Source of the DNA: JAGNXB01 sp964471595
GTDB lineage: Bacteria > Bacteroidota > Bacteroidia > Chitinophagales > Saprospiraceae
Assembly (NCBI GenBank): GCA_964471595.1
Contig: CAYYGN010000003.1
Span: 111,688-175,687 of the forward strand
Direction: 5' to 3'
Length of the DNA stretch: 64,000 nt
Shown: positions 16,676 through 25,464 of the stretch, in pieces
Position numbering within the stretch: the stretch's first letter is position 1
Layout: every line of letters begins with the position of its first letter
Position numbers and translations under genes: made by a program
The notes under the pieces: model-generated
What the model was told of the DNA's origin: nothing
What the model saw: the letters and a program-made list of their open reading frames with translations, nothing else
Database searches by the model: none

Positions 16676-17338
16676 TTACTTGCCCGCTTTCTTTTCAGCT
16701 TTGTAGCCCTCGGGGAGTTTGAAATCAGGGTTTTCCACATCGTAGGAGATGTTGAAATCCTTGAGTACCATATCCAGGATCCGGTCGTCTCCTTCCTCGT
16801 AAGGGCGTTTCAATCTGTACCCGTAAAAATATCCGAAGGTATTCCAGTAAGCAGCGGTAAAAGACCCCCGCACGCCTTTGACCAGGTCGTACATCGATTT
16901 TTTCTGCTCCTTTTCGATCATCTTGACGAGGATCATGCCCTGCGTCTTGGAGAGGTTCTTGAGGGGTTCTTCAAATTGGTCTTTGAGTTCGTCCTGCATT
17001 TTCCTGATGTATCGCTTGCGTTCCCTTCTTTTCATGGTACCGGTTTCCCGTTCCATGGCATTGAAGATCCGGATGGCTTCCACCGCGTAAGGGTATACCT
17101 TGACGGCATAGCGCCGGTACTTGTAGTACAGGGCTTCATCTTCTTTGTTGGCGAAGGTTCGAGTGGACCGGATGGTCACCTCCTTCAGGTCGGCGATGAT
17201 CATCGTATCGCCCCCGGTGATCAGCACCGGGTAAGCCACGCCGTCAATGACGACTCTTCTGAGTTCGGCATCCTGGGCCTGCAATACGGGTACGGCGGAC
17301 ATCCACAAAAGGGCAATCAGGCTTGCAGCGGTTTTCAT
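16676..17338 (-). CDS. Secreted DUF4294 domain protein
   Basis: A 220-residue exported protein with a signal peptide (residues 1-21, ending LQAQ). The mature protein matches DUF4294, a Bacteroidota family of unknown function, including the basic helix YYKYRRYAVKVYPYAVEA and the segment RGSFTAAYWNTFGYFYGY. The very basic central region (KRRERKRYIRKM) is typical of the family. It is transcribed toward the DUF937 gene with 50 bases between them and may share a transcript. Confidence 0.85.
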   Translation of the reverse strand: MKTAASLIALLWMSAVPVLQAQDAELRRVVIDGVAYPVLITGGDTMIIADLKEVTIRSTRTFANKEDEALYYKYRRYAVKVYPYAVEAIRIFNAMERETGTMKRRERKRYIRKMQDELKDQFEEPLKNLSKTQGMILVKMIEKEQKKSMYDLVKGVRGSFTAAYWNTFGYFYGYRLKRPYEEGDDRILDMVLKDFNISYDVENPDFKLPEGYKAEKKAGK

Positions 17339-17480
17339 CTACCCTACAACGCCGGACTGTCGAAAAATATTCACCGGGCCGGTGCCGGGGTTGTTAAGAA
17401 AGGTTAAAATCCGGTCCAACTGCCCGGGATAGGAGGTGAAGGGGCGGTGATATTTTGGTGCAGGATTAGTTTTGCGCCTC

Positions 17481-19877
17481 ATGAAGGATTGGTGGTGCCT
17501 TGTGGCAGGTGGGATCTTCAGTATGATCGTCATGCCCGCCTTGGGGCAAGAGGTTCTCATTACCGTCAAAGGACCGGAGGGCAACCCGCTCGCCGGTGCC
17601 ACCGTTCAGCTTCTCGACGCCGGCGATTCTTCAGTCGTGTTCCGAATTGCGGATGGCGACGGCCGGGCGGATTTCGGGCGATTGCCTTCCGGGCTATACC
17701 GGTTGGACATCCGGTTTCTGGGATACCAGCCGTTCGACAAAACCTTTCTCCTGCAGGACAAGGATCAGCATTTGACCTGTGTCCTGGAGCCGGAGTCACT
17801 CGGTCTGGAAGAGGTGACGGTTGTGGCCCGCCGTCCACTCATCCGGCAGGAGGACGACAAAATGATCGTCGATCCGGAGCCCATTGCCCAGGTCAGTCTT
17901 CACACCATGGAGGTGCTGGAGAAAACCCCCGGTGTCTTCGTGGATCAGGACGGCTATATATATCTGAACAGCGCAACGCCGGCCCAGGTATTTATCAACG
18001 GCCGCGAGCAAAAGATGAGCGCGCAGGACATGGCGGCCATTCTGCGCAACCTGCCTCCTACCGCCATTCAGCGGATCGAAATCCTTCGAACGCCTTCGGC
18101 CAGGTATGATGCGGCCAGTTCAGGAGGTATCGTCAATGTCGTCCTGAAGAAAGGCATCCGGTTGGGCCGCAACGGGTCGGTACAAGCCGGCATGAATCAG
18201 GGGCATTACGGAGACCGTTTTGCCGGGTTCAGCCTGAATGACCATCACGACAATACTTCCTGGTATCTCCGTGTGCAGGGCAGCCATCGCGAGGGGAGGG
18301 AGGAATTGACATCCCTGCGCGTCTTCGGTCCGGACTCATCCCTGACCCAGGTGGCCGGTAGCCACCAGCCTGGACTTTCGGGGTATTTGGGATACGGTGT
18401 GTCGTTGTCGTCCGGCCGGCGCTGGGATTTCAGCCATGACGGCCGCGTTCATGCCGGATGGTCGGGTACGGAAAGCCTGAACACCAACCAACTGCGGGAT
18501 GCCGGCGGACATTTGCTGGCCGACAACCGGCACGCCGTCCAAAACGACGGGGGGAATTTCAGCATCCACCAGGATCTGGGGGCCTTGTACCGGCTCGACA
18601 CGTTGGGATCCGAGTGGGACACCCAGTTTTCCTACAGCTACAGCGAAAACAGCAACCTGCAGGAATATCAATCCACGTTTCTGTGGCCGGTTACCGGTAC
18701 TTTGCCGGGCGAAGGGCAGAGCGACCAAAACAGATCCTTTTGGTTGCTCCAGTCGGATCTGACCTGGAAGCCGGCCGGTTCATGGCGGGTGGAGGCGGGC
18801 ATCAAGGGGACGGCCCAATGGATGAAAGCCGCGACCATTTATACTTTCCTGTTCCCGGGAGGCCCCGAGCCGGACCCGGGCCGTACCAACAGCTATCGGT
18901 ATGAGGAGCGCATACACGCCGCTTATGTACAGGCGTCTCATCCCTTGCCGGCCGGGTTGCTGCTCAAGGCCGGCCTCCGGGCCGAACATACCTGGATGAA
19001 AGGTGTCCAGACGGTCCCGGACGATGCGACCTTTACCCTGCAACGGACCGACCTCTTCCCCTACGTCTATCTGAGCCGCAGCTTGTTTCCGATTGCGGGG
19101 TATGACTTGCGGGGCTACCTGATCTACCGGCGCTCGGTCATGAGACCGGGATACCAGAGTCTCAGCCCCAATATCCGACTGGTGGACCCATTTCTGTATG
19201 AAACCGGCAATCCGGGGTTGAGACCCCAATTCACGGAGAATTACGAGGCCAATGTGAGTTTTGACGAGTTTCCCGTTTTTGCGATAGGCCGGAACGAGAT
19301 CCGGGACATCTTCTCCCAGGTCATCTATCCGGACACCCAGGATGCGCGCATTTCCGTCCGGACATGGGACAACGTCGGTCTCAACCGGGAGACGTATTTC
19401 CGGGTGGTGGGCGCATTGCCCCCTGGAGGCAAATATTTTTTTGTGGCGGGCGCCCAATACAATCTGAATGCCTACGAAGGTCTGTATGAGGGACAACCTC
19501 TTCGGTTCCAGAGGGGGAGCTGGCGATTTTTCACCTTCCACATGTTGAATCTAACGCCTGACACGCGACTGACCCTGAGCGGATTCATGGTCTATCGCGG
19601 ACAGCAGAATTTCTATGAACTGGAAAATTTCGGACAGTTGAATGCCGGTTTCAATCAGTCATTTTTTGACAAGAAGCTGCAGATTTCACTGTCGGTCAAT
19701 GACATCCTGCGGACCATGCCCATCGGATTCCGTCTTCGGCAGGGGTCACTGGATGCTTCCGGAGAGCGGTACAATGACAACCGGCGATACGGGATACAGT
19801 TGCGCTATCAGTTCGGGCTGAAACCCAAAGAAGAAAAAGGGAATTTGTTACCCATGGAGGTGCCCTTCCAGGGCTGA
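17481..19877 (+). CDS. Outer-membrane beta-barrel (TonB-receptor-like) protein with regulatory-like N-domain
   Basis: A 798-residue outer-membrane protein. After the signal peptide (residues 1-22) comes a carboxypeptidase-regulatory-like beta-sandwich (about 23-100: NPLAGATVQLLD ... GLYRLDIRFLGYQPF), then a plug-like region with YDAASSGGIVNVVLKKG, and a long C-terminal barrel (OMP_b-brl_3 type). Such proteins import or bind large ligands with TonB energy, but no SusD partner or TonB gene lies nearby, and the substrate is unknown. ATG 17481 is chosen over an in-frame TTG at 17472 because it begins the signal peptide. It stands alone, divergent from the DUF4294 gene. Confidence 0.87.
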   Translation: MKDWWCLVAGGIFSMIVMPALGQEVLITVKGPEGNPLAGATVQLLDAGDSSVVFRIADGDGRADFGRLPSGLYRLDIRFLGYQPFDKTFLLQDKDQHLTCVLEPESLGLEEVTVVARRPLIRQEDDKMIVDPEPIAQVSLHTMEVLEKTPGVFVDQDGYIYLNSATPAQVFINGREQKMSAQDMAAILRNLPPTAIQRIEILRTPSARYDAASSGGIVNVVLKKGIRLGRNGSVQAGMNQGHYGDRFAGFSLNDHHDNTSWYLRVQGSHREGREELTSLRVFGPDSSLTQVAGSHQPGLSGYLGYGVSLSSGRRWDFSHDGRVHAGWSGTESLNTNQLRDAGGHLLADNRHAVQNDGGNFSIHQDLGALYRLDTLGSEWDTQFSYSYSENSNLQEYQSTFLWPVTGTLPGEGQSDQNRSFWLLQSDLTWKPAGSWRVEAGIKGTAQWMKAATIYTFLFPGGPEPDPGRTNSYRYEERIHAAYVQASHPLPAGLLLKAGLRAEHTWMKGVQTVPDDATFTLQRTDLFPYVYLSRSLFPIAGYDLRGYLIYRRSVMRPGYQSLSPNIRLVDPFLYETGNPGLRPQFTENYEANVSFDEFPVFAIGRNEIRDIFSQVIYPDTQDARISVRTWDNVGLNRETYFRVVGALPPGGKYFFVAGAQYNLNAYEGLYEGQPLRFQRGSWRFFTFHMLNLTPDTRLTLSGFMVYRGQQNFYELENFGQLNAGFNQSFFDKKLQISLSVNDILRTMPIGFRLRQGSLDASGERYNDNRRYGIQLRYQFGLKPKEEKGNLLPMEVPFQG

Positions 19878-19878
19878 C

Positions 19879-20370
19879 CTATCCCGGACTGGCGACGATG
19901 CGCGCACAAAAATCCCGGATGGCATCATGATCGATGCGTTCGACACTTTTGTGGGTGCGGGCGATGAGGCGGACGACCAATTTTTCAAAAAAACCGGGTT
20001 TTTCCCGGATGAAAGCACCCCCCATGAATGCCAGGGCTGTGGCATGCTGGCGGAGGGCTTCGGGATAGGCGCGTTCCAGTTCTGCCTGTTGCTTTTCCTT
20101 ATCGGGGATCATCCCGCAAATGAACAGGCCCAATTTTTTGGTGAGGAGCAGATGCGTGGAAACGTTGGCGAACTTTCGGAGTTTCTCGGGCAAATCACCC
20201 ATATAGATGGGGCCTCCGAGAATGACGATATCGAAGTCAGTCAGATCGGGAGCAGGATTTTCATCGAGATCCAGGAGAACCACCCGGTGCGGGGCCAGGC
20301 GGTTTTGGATCAAACGGGCTACTTGCTCGGTCGTTCCGCGTCGACTCACATAGACAAGGGCAATCTCCAT
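19879..20370 (-). CDS. Flavodoxin-domain protein (HemG-like)
   Basis: A 163-residue FMN-binding-type protein. The N-terminus has the flavodoxin phosphate-binding loop (VSRRGTTEQVARLI), and the mid-region has GGPIYMGDLPEKL, both characteristic of Flavodoxin_5/protoporphyrinogen oxidase HemG-like proteins. A role in electron transfer is plausible; haem synthesis is only one possibility. The ATG at 20370 gives the canonical short N-terminus, and a -7 element sits 23-30 bases upstream. The gene is convergent with the receptor gene, one base apart. Confidence 0.82.
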   Translation of the reverse strand: MEIALVYVSRRGTTEQVARLIQNRLAPHRVVLLDLDENPAPDLTDFDIVILGGPIYMGDLPEKLRKFANVSTHLLLTKKLGLFICGMIPDKEKQQAELERAYPEALRQHATALAFMGGAFIREKPGFFEKLVVRLIARTHKSVERIDHDAIRDFCARIVASPG

Positions 20371-20392
20371 CAGGGGTGTCCAGCGTTTGGGC

Positions 20393-20400
20393 CAAAAATA
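20393..20400 (-). promoter_or_regulatory. -7 promoter element for the flavodoxin gene
   Basis: The minus strand reads TATTTTTG (TAnnTTTG), about 23 bases before the ATG at 20370. It also supports that ATG over an upstream one at 20403, which lies before the element. Confidence 0.55.
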
Positions 20401-20430
20401 CAAGGAATCCCGGGCAGGAGGACGGGAATG

Positions 20431-20460
20431 AAAAAAGGCCGGTCACCCGGACCGGCCTTT
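20431..20460 (-). terminator. Intrinsic terminator after the Hsp20 gene
   Basis: AAAGGCCGGT (20434-20443) pairs perfectly with ACCGGCCTTT (20451-20460); on the minus strand it is followed by a T run. It closes the small heat-shock operon. Confidence 0.88.
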
Positions 20461-20475
20461 GTGACAGGATGGGGT

Positions 20476-20907
20476 TTACTGGATTTCGATGGTCCGTCCC
20501 TTGACCTCTACGGATTTGGCGGGCTTGGGAAGGTCCAGGGTCAGCACCCCGTTTTCATAAGCGGCTTTGATATCCTCTTCACGGACACCCTGGGGCAACT
20601 GGAAGCTGCGCTGGAACGAGGAGTAGTGGAATTCGCGACGGGTATACCGGTCGGTTTGGTCTTCCGCACTCCGGCGTTTCTCGGCCGAAATGGTGAGGAT
20701 GCCGTTGTCCACGGCAATTTTGAAATCCTCTTTTTTCATACCGGGAGCGGCGACTTCCAGATGGAAGTGGGATTCGGTTTCCCGCACATTGATGGCGGGC
20801 ATGGTGGCAAAGTCCTCGTCTTCCCGGTAGAAATTGACCGGCCGGAAGAAGTCGTCGAACAGGCTCCGGAATCCGGGGAGCATGGGTCGGAACAATGTGG
20901 GTTTCAT
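20476..20907 (-). CDS. Small heat-shock protein (Hsp20), 143 residues
   Basis: An ATP-independent holdase chaperone of the alpha-crystallin family. The alpha-crystallin domain spans about residues 38-130, with the signature VAAPGMKKEDFKIAVDNGIL and the conserved NGVLTLDLPK strand. A short C-terminal tail follows. The N-terminal arm (residues 1-37) is Phe-rich and Arg-rich, as usual for substrate binding. It lies 39 bases after a second, diverged Hsp20 gene on the same strand, so the two are likely co-transcribed and may form mixed oligomers. Confidence 0.93.
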   Translation of the reverse strand: MKPTLFRPMLPGFRSLFDDFFRPVNFYREDEDFATMPAINVRETESHFHLEVAAPGMKKEDFKIAVDNGILTISAEKRRSAEDQTDRYTRREFHYSSFQRSFQLPQGVREEDIKAAYENGVLTLDLPKPAKSVEVKGRTIEIQ

Positions 20908-20946
20908 GGCTGGTGGTTTATTTGAGGTTAAGCAATAGGCATGGAC

Positions 20947-21315
20947 TCAAGCGACGGCAATTTCCCGGCGCAGGGGTTGATGGAGTCCGAGGGTGATGGT
21001 CAGCAAGCCGTCTTCCACGCGCGCCTGGATGACCGAAGGGTCTACCCGGTCGCCCAGTTTGAGGGATTGTTTGAATGGCTTGATGCTGAATTCGCGACGG
21101 ACAAAAGCGACCGCGTCGGTTTGGGTCGGGGCATTCCCTTCGATATGAAGGGTCTGATCCTCGACACGGACGGTGATCTGGTCCTTTTTGTAACCGGGAA
21201 CGGCCAACTGGATCAGGAGTTCGTTTGCTCCTTGAAGGATGTTGATGGCCGGGTGTCCGGAGTGACCGTAGGCCGTCCGGGTGCAGGTGTGGGGAGTCAA
21301 TAGCATTCTGGTCAT
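20947..21315 (-). CDS. Small heat-shock protein (Hsp20), 122 residues
   Basis: A second alpha-crystallin-type chaperone. The domain spans about residues 22-115, with LAVPGYKKDQITVRVEDQTL and the closing DGLLTITLG. Its N-terminal arm is much shorter than in the downstream paralogue and contains His/Thr-rich sequence rather than Phe-rich sequence. It is the first gene of the probable two-gene operon. No CIRCE element or other known heat-shock operator was recognised upstream. Confidence 0.9.
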   Translation of the reverse strand: MTRMLLTPHTCTRTAYGHSGHPAINILQGANELLIQLAVPGYKKDQITVRVEDQTLHIEGNAPTQTDAVAFVRREFSIKPFKQSLKLGDRVDPSVIQARVEDGLLTITLGLHQPLRREIAVA

Positions 21316-21464
21316 GTCAATTGGCTTTTCTCCCGAAAGATCAATTCACATACCAGCCCGGAAATGCTGCCAAAAGTGCGGCATCACGTGTACAGCGACT
21401 GCCAATATGGCAAAATAATGTGAAATGGCCCGCCAAAATGACATGAAGGCCTGGACAAGAGGAA

Positions 21465-23597
21465 TCAGGTCGATTCGCCCAGCAGTTGGAGGAGGATTTC
21501 GGAGGCGGCCCGGGCGATGACGGCGCCGGGTCCGAAGATGGCATCCACCCCGGCTTCGCGGAGGGCGGAATAATCCTGAGGGGGGATGACGCCGCCCACG
21601 ACGACCATGATATCGTCGCGGCCCAGGCGTTGAAGTTCGCGAATGGCTTGAGGGACCAGGGTTTTGTGTCCTGCCGCGAGGGAGGAGATACCGAGGATAT
21701 GCACGTCATTTTCGGCGGCCTGGAGAGCAGCTTCTTCGGGTGTCTGGAAGAGGGGGCCGATATCCACATCAAAGCCGAGGTCGGCAAAGCTGGTGGCGAT
21801 GACTCTTGCCCCTCGGTCGTGGCCGTCCTGGCCGAGTTTGGCGATCAGGATGCGGGGGCGACGGCCTTCGCGCGCGGCAAAACGGTCCGACAGGGCCAGG
21901 GCGCGAAGATAGTCTTCATTGGCGCCCATTTCACGGGCAAATACACCGGACACGGACATAGGCGAGGCTTGATAGCGGCCAAAGGCTTCTTCCATGGCCA
22001 GAGATATTTCGCCGAGGGTTGCCCGGCTCCGGGCGGCCTCAATAGCGGCTTCAAGAAGATTTCCGGCGGACTCGCCCCGGGCGATGGCCGTGATCCGGGC
22101 CAAGGCTGCTGAGGTCCTTCCCGGATCCCGGCGTCGGCGCACCTCATTCAGGCGGGCGATTTGTTCGTCGCGCACGGCGGAATTGTCCACTTCGAGGATG
22201 TCAAAGGAAGCGGTCTCCGCCGTTTGAAACAAATTGACGCCGATGATGTGTTCCCGGCCGCTGTCAATCCGTGCCTGTTTGCGGGCGGCGGCTTGTTCGA
22301 TCCGCATCTTGGGGATGCCTTTTTCAATGGCCTTGGCCATTCCGCCGAGGTTTTCGATCTCGCGGATGTGGACAAGTGCGCGATCGGCGAGTTGCTGGGT
22401 CAGGGTCTCCAGGTAGAAGGCTCCGCCCCACGGGTCAACGACCCGGGTCAGGCCGGTTTGCTGTTGGAGGTAGAGCTGGGTTTCGCGGGCGATGCGCGCG
22501 GAGTAATCCGTAGGCAGGGCAATCGCTTCGTCGAGGGCATTGGTGTGCAGACTCTGGGTGCCTCCCGATACGGCGGCCAGTGCTTCCAGGGTAGTGCGGG
22601 CTATGTTGTTGTAGGGGTCTTGGGCGGTAAGGCTCCATCCGGAGGTTTGGCAATGCGTCCGCAGCGCCATGGATTTTTCTGATTGGGCACCCATCTCCTT
22701 CAACAAAGCAGCCCACAAGAGGCGACCGGCCCTGAGTTTGGCGATTTCCATGAACCAGGACATCCCGATCGCCCAGAAAAAAGATATCCGGGGGGCGAAA
22801 TCATCGATCTGCAGACCGGCAACTTGTCCCGCCCGCAGGTATTCCAAACCGTCGGCCAGGGTGTAGGCCAGTTCGAGATCCGCAGGCGCTCCGGCTTCGT
22901 GCATGTGATAACCCGAAACGCTGATCGAATTGAAGCGGGGCATCCGCTGAGCGGCAAAGGCGAAGATGTCGCCGATGATCCGCATGGAAGGACCCGGGGG
23001 ATAGATATAGGTGTTGCGGACCATGAACTCCTTGAGGATGTCGTTCTGGATGGTCCCGTTGAGTTGTTCGGGAGAAACGCCCTGTTCTTCGGCAGCGACG
23101 ATATAAAAGGCCAACACCGGGATGACGGCTCCGTTCATCGTCATGGAGACCGACATTTCCCCGAGCGGGATCCGGTCGAAAAGGACTTTCATGTCCTCGA
23201 CCGTATCAATGGCCACCCCTGCCTTGCCGACATCCCCCCTGACGCGCGGGTGGTCGGAATCATAACCCCTGTGGGTGGCCAGGTCAAAAGCGACGGAAAG
23301 GCCTTTCTGACCGGCGGCCAGATTGCGGCGGTAAAAGGCGTTGCTTTCGCGCGCGGTGGAAAATCCGGCATATTGACGGATGGTCCAGGGCCGGATGGTG
23401 TACATGCTGGCATAGGGCCCCCGCAGAAAGGGGGCGCGACCTGCACCGAATTGGGAGAGCCGGGATTGAGGCACATCGCCGGCCGAATAACGGGACAAAA
23501 GGGGAATGCCTTCCGGAGTGACCCCGGCCTCGGGCGCAGGTCCGGCCTTTGGATACCGGCCGAGCAGTGGATGAAAAGCGACCTTGCGAAACGTCAA
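21465..23597 (-). CDS. Methylmalonyl-CoA mutase, large (catalytic, B12-binding) subunit
   Basis: Adenosylcobalamin-dependent isomerase interconverting succinyl-CoA and (R)-methylmalonyl-CoA, in propionate metabolism. The catalytic TIM-barrel domain contains RPWTIRQYAGFST and AFDLATHRGYDSDHPRV. The C-terminal B12 domain (about residues 575-705) has the base-off cobalamin motif DGHDRG and the GG of VVVGGVIPPQDY. A TTG at 23597 is proposed as start, giving 710 residues, the family's usual length. The open frame runs on to 23786, but that part crosses the promoter region and overlaps the divergent gene. No small-subunit (mutA), epimerase or MeaB chaperone gene is adjacent. Confidence 0.93.
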   Translation of the reverse strand: MTFRKVAFHPLLGRYPKAGPAPEAGVTPEGIPLLSRYSAGDVPQSRLSQFGAGRAPFLRGPYASMYTIRPWTIRQYAGFSTARESNAFYRRNLAAGQKGLSVAFDLATHRGYDSDHPRVRGDVGKAGVAIDTVEDMKVLFDRIPLGEMSVSMTMNGAVIPVLAFYIVAAEEQGVSPEQLNGTIQNDILKEFMVRNTYIYPPGPSMRIIGDIFAFAAQRMPRFNSISVSGYHMHEAGAPADLELAYTLADGLEYLRAGQVAGLQIDDFAPRISFFWAIGMSWFMEIAKLRAGRLLWAALLKEMGAQSEKSMALRTHCQTSGWSLTAQDPYNNIARTTLEALAAVSGGTQSLHTNALDEAIALPTDYSARIARETQLYLQQQTGLTRVVDPWGGAFYLETLTQQLADRALVHIREIENLGGMAKAIEKGIPKMRIEQAAARKQARIDSGREHIIGVNLFQTAETASFDILEVDNSAVRDEQIARLNEVRRRRDPGRTSAALARITAIARGESAGNLLEAAIEAARSRATLGEISLAMEEAFGRYQASPMSVSGVFAREMGANEDYLRALALSDRFAAREGRRPRILIAKLGQDGHDRGARVIATSFADLGFDVDIGPLFQTPEEAALQAAENDVHILGISSLAAGHKTLVPQAIRELQRLGRDDIMVVVGGVIPPQDYSALREAGVDAIFGPGAVIARAASEILLQLLGEST

Positions 23598-23676
23598 GAC
23601 TCGTATGTTGTCGGGGGAGCAAGGTACGCCTTCCCTCCCTTTTGCCCAAGATCCGCCAAAAATCAGGGGTGGTGAC

Positions 23677-23707
23677 TTGACTCTTGCATATACAACAAAT
23701 ATATTTG
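23677..23707 (+). promoter_or_regulatory. Promoter of the T9SS-secreted protein gene (-33 TTG, -7 TATATTTG)
   Basis: TTG at 23677-23679, a 20-base spacer, and TATATTTG at 23700-23707 form the best -33/-7 pair in the window. The ATG is 36 bases downstream. The -7 box is half of the 14-base perfect palindrome ACAAATATATTTGT (23696-23709), so an equivalent TATATTTG exists on the minus strand at 23703-23696, pointing at the mutase gene. Confidence 0.65.
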
Positions 23708-23742
23708 TAAAAAATATTTGAAAAACCCTTACCCCTCGGACT

Positions 23743-25440
23743 ATGAGAACCCTCCTTACCCTCCTGACGGGAGTCATCCTCGTCATGTTTCCGCATTTCC
23801 TTTTCAGTCAGCCCTGCGAATGGGCCCAAACGGGTCGCACCGGATTCAGTCAATACCAGGCACAAGGTGTGGATGTGGCTGTGGATGCGGCCGGCAACGT
23901 GTATGTTGTCGGAGTGTATGATTCGCTGTTCACCTTGCTGGGACAGACGGTCAAGAACCTTTACTCCGGAGGCAAAGGCGTCGTCGTGAGCAAACTCACC
24001 AAAGACGGTTTTCTGGCCTGGATCCGGCAAATCGATTCCCCGCATTTTGTCGCTGAGGGCATTGCCGTGCGCGGTTCCGATGTCCTGGTCTTCGGATCGT
24101 TTTTCAACAATCTCACCATTGGATCCGGATTCGATGCCGTCAATTTCTCCGGGCAGGGCACCAACGGGATCCTGTTGAAGTACGACACCGACGGCAATTA
24201 TGGATGGGGTCGAAATTTCAACAGTCCAAGCAACAGCTATCTCAATGATGTGGTCTTCGTCAATGCGACCACCCTGCTTTTCACGGGCCGTTTCCGGCAG
24301 AGCATGAACATTCAGGGAACGGCCATTTCCATCACACCTCCCAGCGCGACCAGTCAGTACGGCTTTTACGGGCGCATGAGCACGGACGGTTCGGTACAGT
24401 GGGTCAAAATATCGGGCGATGCCGGCAATTATTGCGATCCCCGGGGCATCGGCATTGATCCCGGAGGCGCTTTCTATCTGGCCGGATTGTACCGCCAGGG
24501 ATTGACCTTCGGCGGTCTGACGACGCCGGCACCCGGTTCGACCATCGCCACCCTGCCCTTTGTGGCGCGGTTTAATGCCAGCGGTGATCCGGAATGGGTC
24601 AAGGGTTCGGTCGTCCCTGCCGGCTCGGGTTCCACGGCTTCCTTCCTGCAGGATATCAAAGTATTGAGCAATGGTCAGGTGATGGTCACGGGAGGATTTT
24701 CCGACCGGGTCACTTTCCTTGGCCTGACCAGTCAGCCGGGTCACACTGCCTTTGCCCTGAAGATACAGACCAATGGTAACCTGGTGTCCAGTCACCTCGC
24801 GGAAGGCAATCAATCCGGCAACCGGTATTCCTTTGTCGAACAGGACGTGAACGGAAACATCTGGCTGGGCGGCCAGATCAAGGGGTATTTCAATATCCGC
24901 AATGACGGCACCCTCGTCAGTCAGGGACATGCTTCCAACCAAACCGACATGCTTCTGGCCTATTACCAATACGGCCAGTTTTACCAGGGCATTCTCCAGT
25001 ACGGCGGCAATGGTGACGACCAACTCACCGGAGGAGCCATCGATATGACCGGCCGGCTGTGTCTGTCCGGAAGTTACAGCGGTAATCTGGGCTTCAATGG
25101 CGAGACATTTACCAGTTCAGGGACCAATACCTCGGACCTTCTGGTGGCGCGCCTGTGCGCTTTCGGGGCGACCACCCAAACCGGGGAGACGTATGTTTCC
25201 GGCCCCGAGGTTCAAGTATGGCCCAATCCGAACCCCGGGTGGATCCGTCTGAATTTGCCGGATGGTGGTGTCGGCGGCGTTTATGACATCATGAACGGGG
25301 CGGGTAGTCGCGTCATGGAAGGATGGATACCTGCCGGCGCATCTTCCCTGGCGTTGTCGCATTTGCCCCAGGGGTGGTATGCGCTCCGGCTGCACACGGA
25401 CCGGGACGTTGTCGTGGTTCCTTTCCTCCGACAGGATTGA
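23743..25440 (+). CDS. Secreted repeat protein with T9SS type A sorting domain
   Basis: A 565-residue exported protein. The signal peptide is residues 1-23 (ending LFSQP). The body is made of irregular beta repeats of roughly 45-50 residues containing a D/N-x-x-G-N-V/I-Y/W-x-x-G pattern (for example VDAAGNVYVVGVYDS, QDVNGNIWLGG), resembling SBBP-type bacterial beta-propellers. The C-terminal ~75 residues form a T9SS type A sorting domain starting VQVWPNPNPGW. The likely location is the cell surface or medium. Function unknown. It has a well-formed promoter shared back to back with the mutase gene. Confidence 0.82.
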   Translation: MRTLLTLLTGVILVMFPHFLFSQPCEWAQTGRTGFSQYQAQGVDVAVDAAGNVYVVGVYDSLFTLLGQTVKNLYSGGKGVVVSKLTKDGFLAWIRQIDSPHFVAEGIAVRGSDVLVFGSFFNNLTIGSGFDAVNFSGQGTNGILLKYDTDGNYGWGRNFNSPSNSYLNDVVFVNATTLLFTGRFRQSMNIQGTAISITPPSATSQYGFYGRMSTDGSVQWVKISGDAGNYCDPRGIGIDPGGAFYLAGLYRQGLTFGGLTTPAPGSTIATLPFVARFNASGDPEWVKGSVVPAGSGSTASFLQDIKVLSNGQVMVTGGFSDRVTFLGLTSQPGHTAFALKIQTNGNLVSSHLAEGNQSGNRYSFVEQDVNGNIWLGGQIKGYFNIRNDGTLVSQGHASNQTDMLLAYYQYGQFYQGILQYGGNGDDQLTGGAIDMTGRLCLSGSYSGNLGFNGETFTSSGTNTSDLLVARLCAFGATTQTGETYVSGPEVQVWPNPNPGWIRLNLPDGGVGGVYDIMNGAGSRVMEGWIPAGASSLALSHLPQGWYALRLHTDRDVVVVPFLRQD

Positions 25441-25464
25441 CAGAGGCTTCCGTATTTTCGCCGG

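Noticed and set aside
23284..25023. A 579-codon open frame on the minus strand
   Set aside because: It covers parts of two real genes in opposite orientations (the mutase and the secreted protein) and crosses their promoter region.
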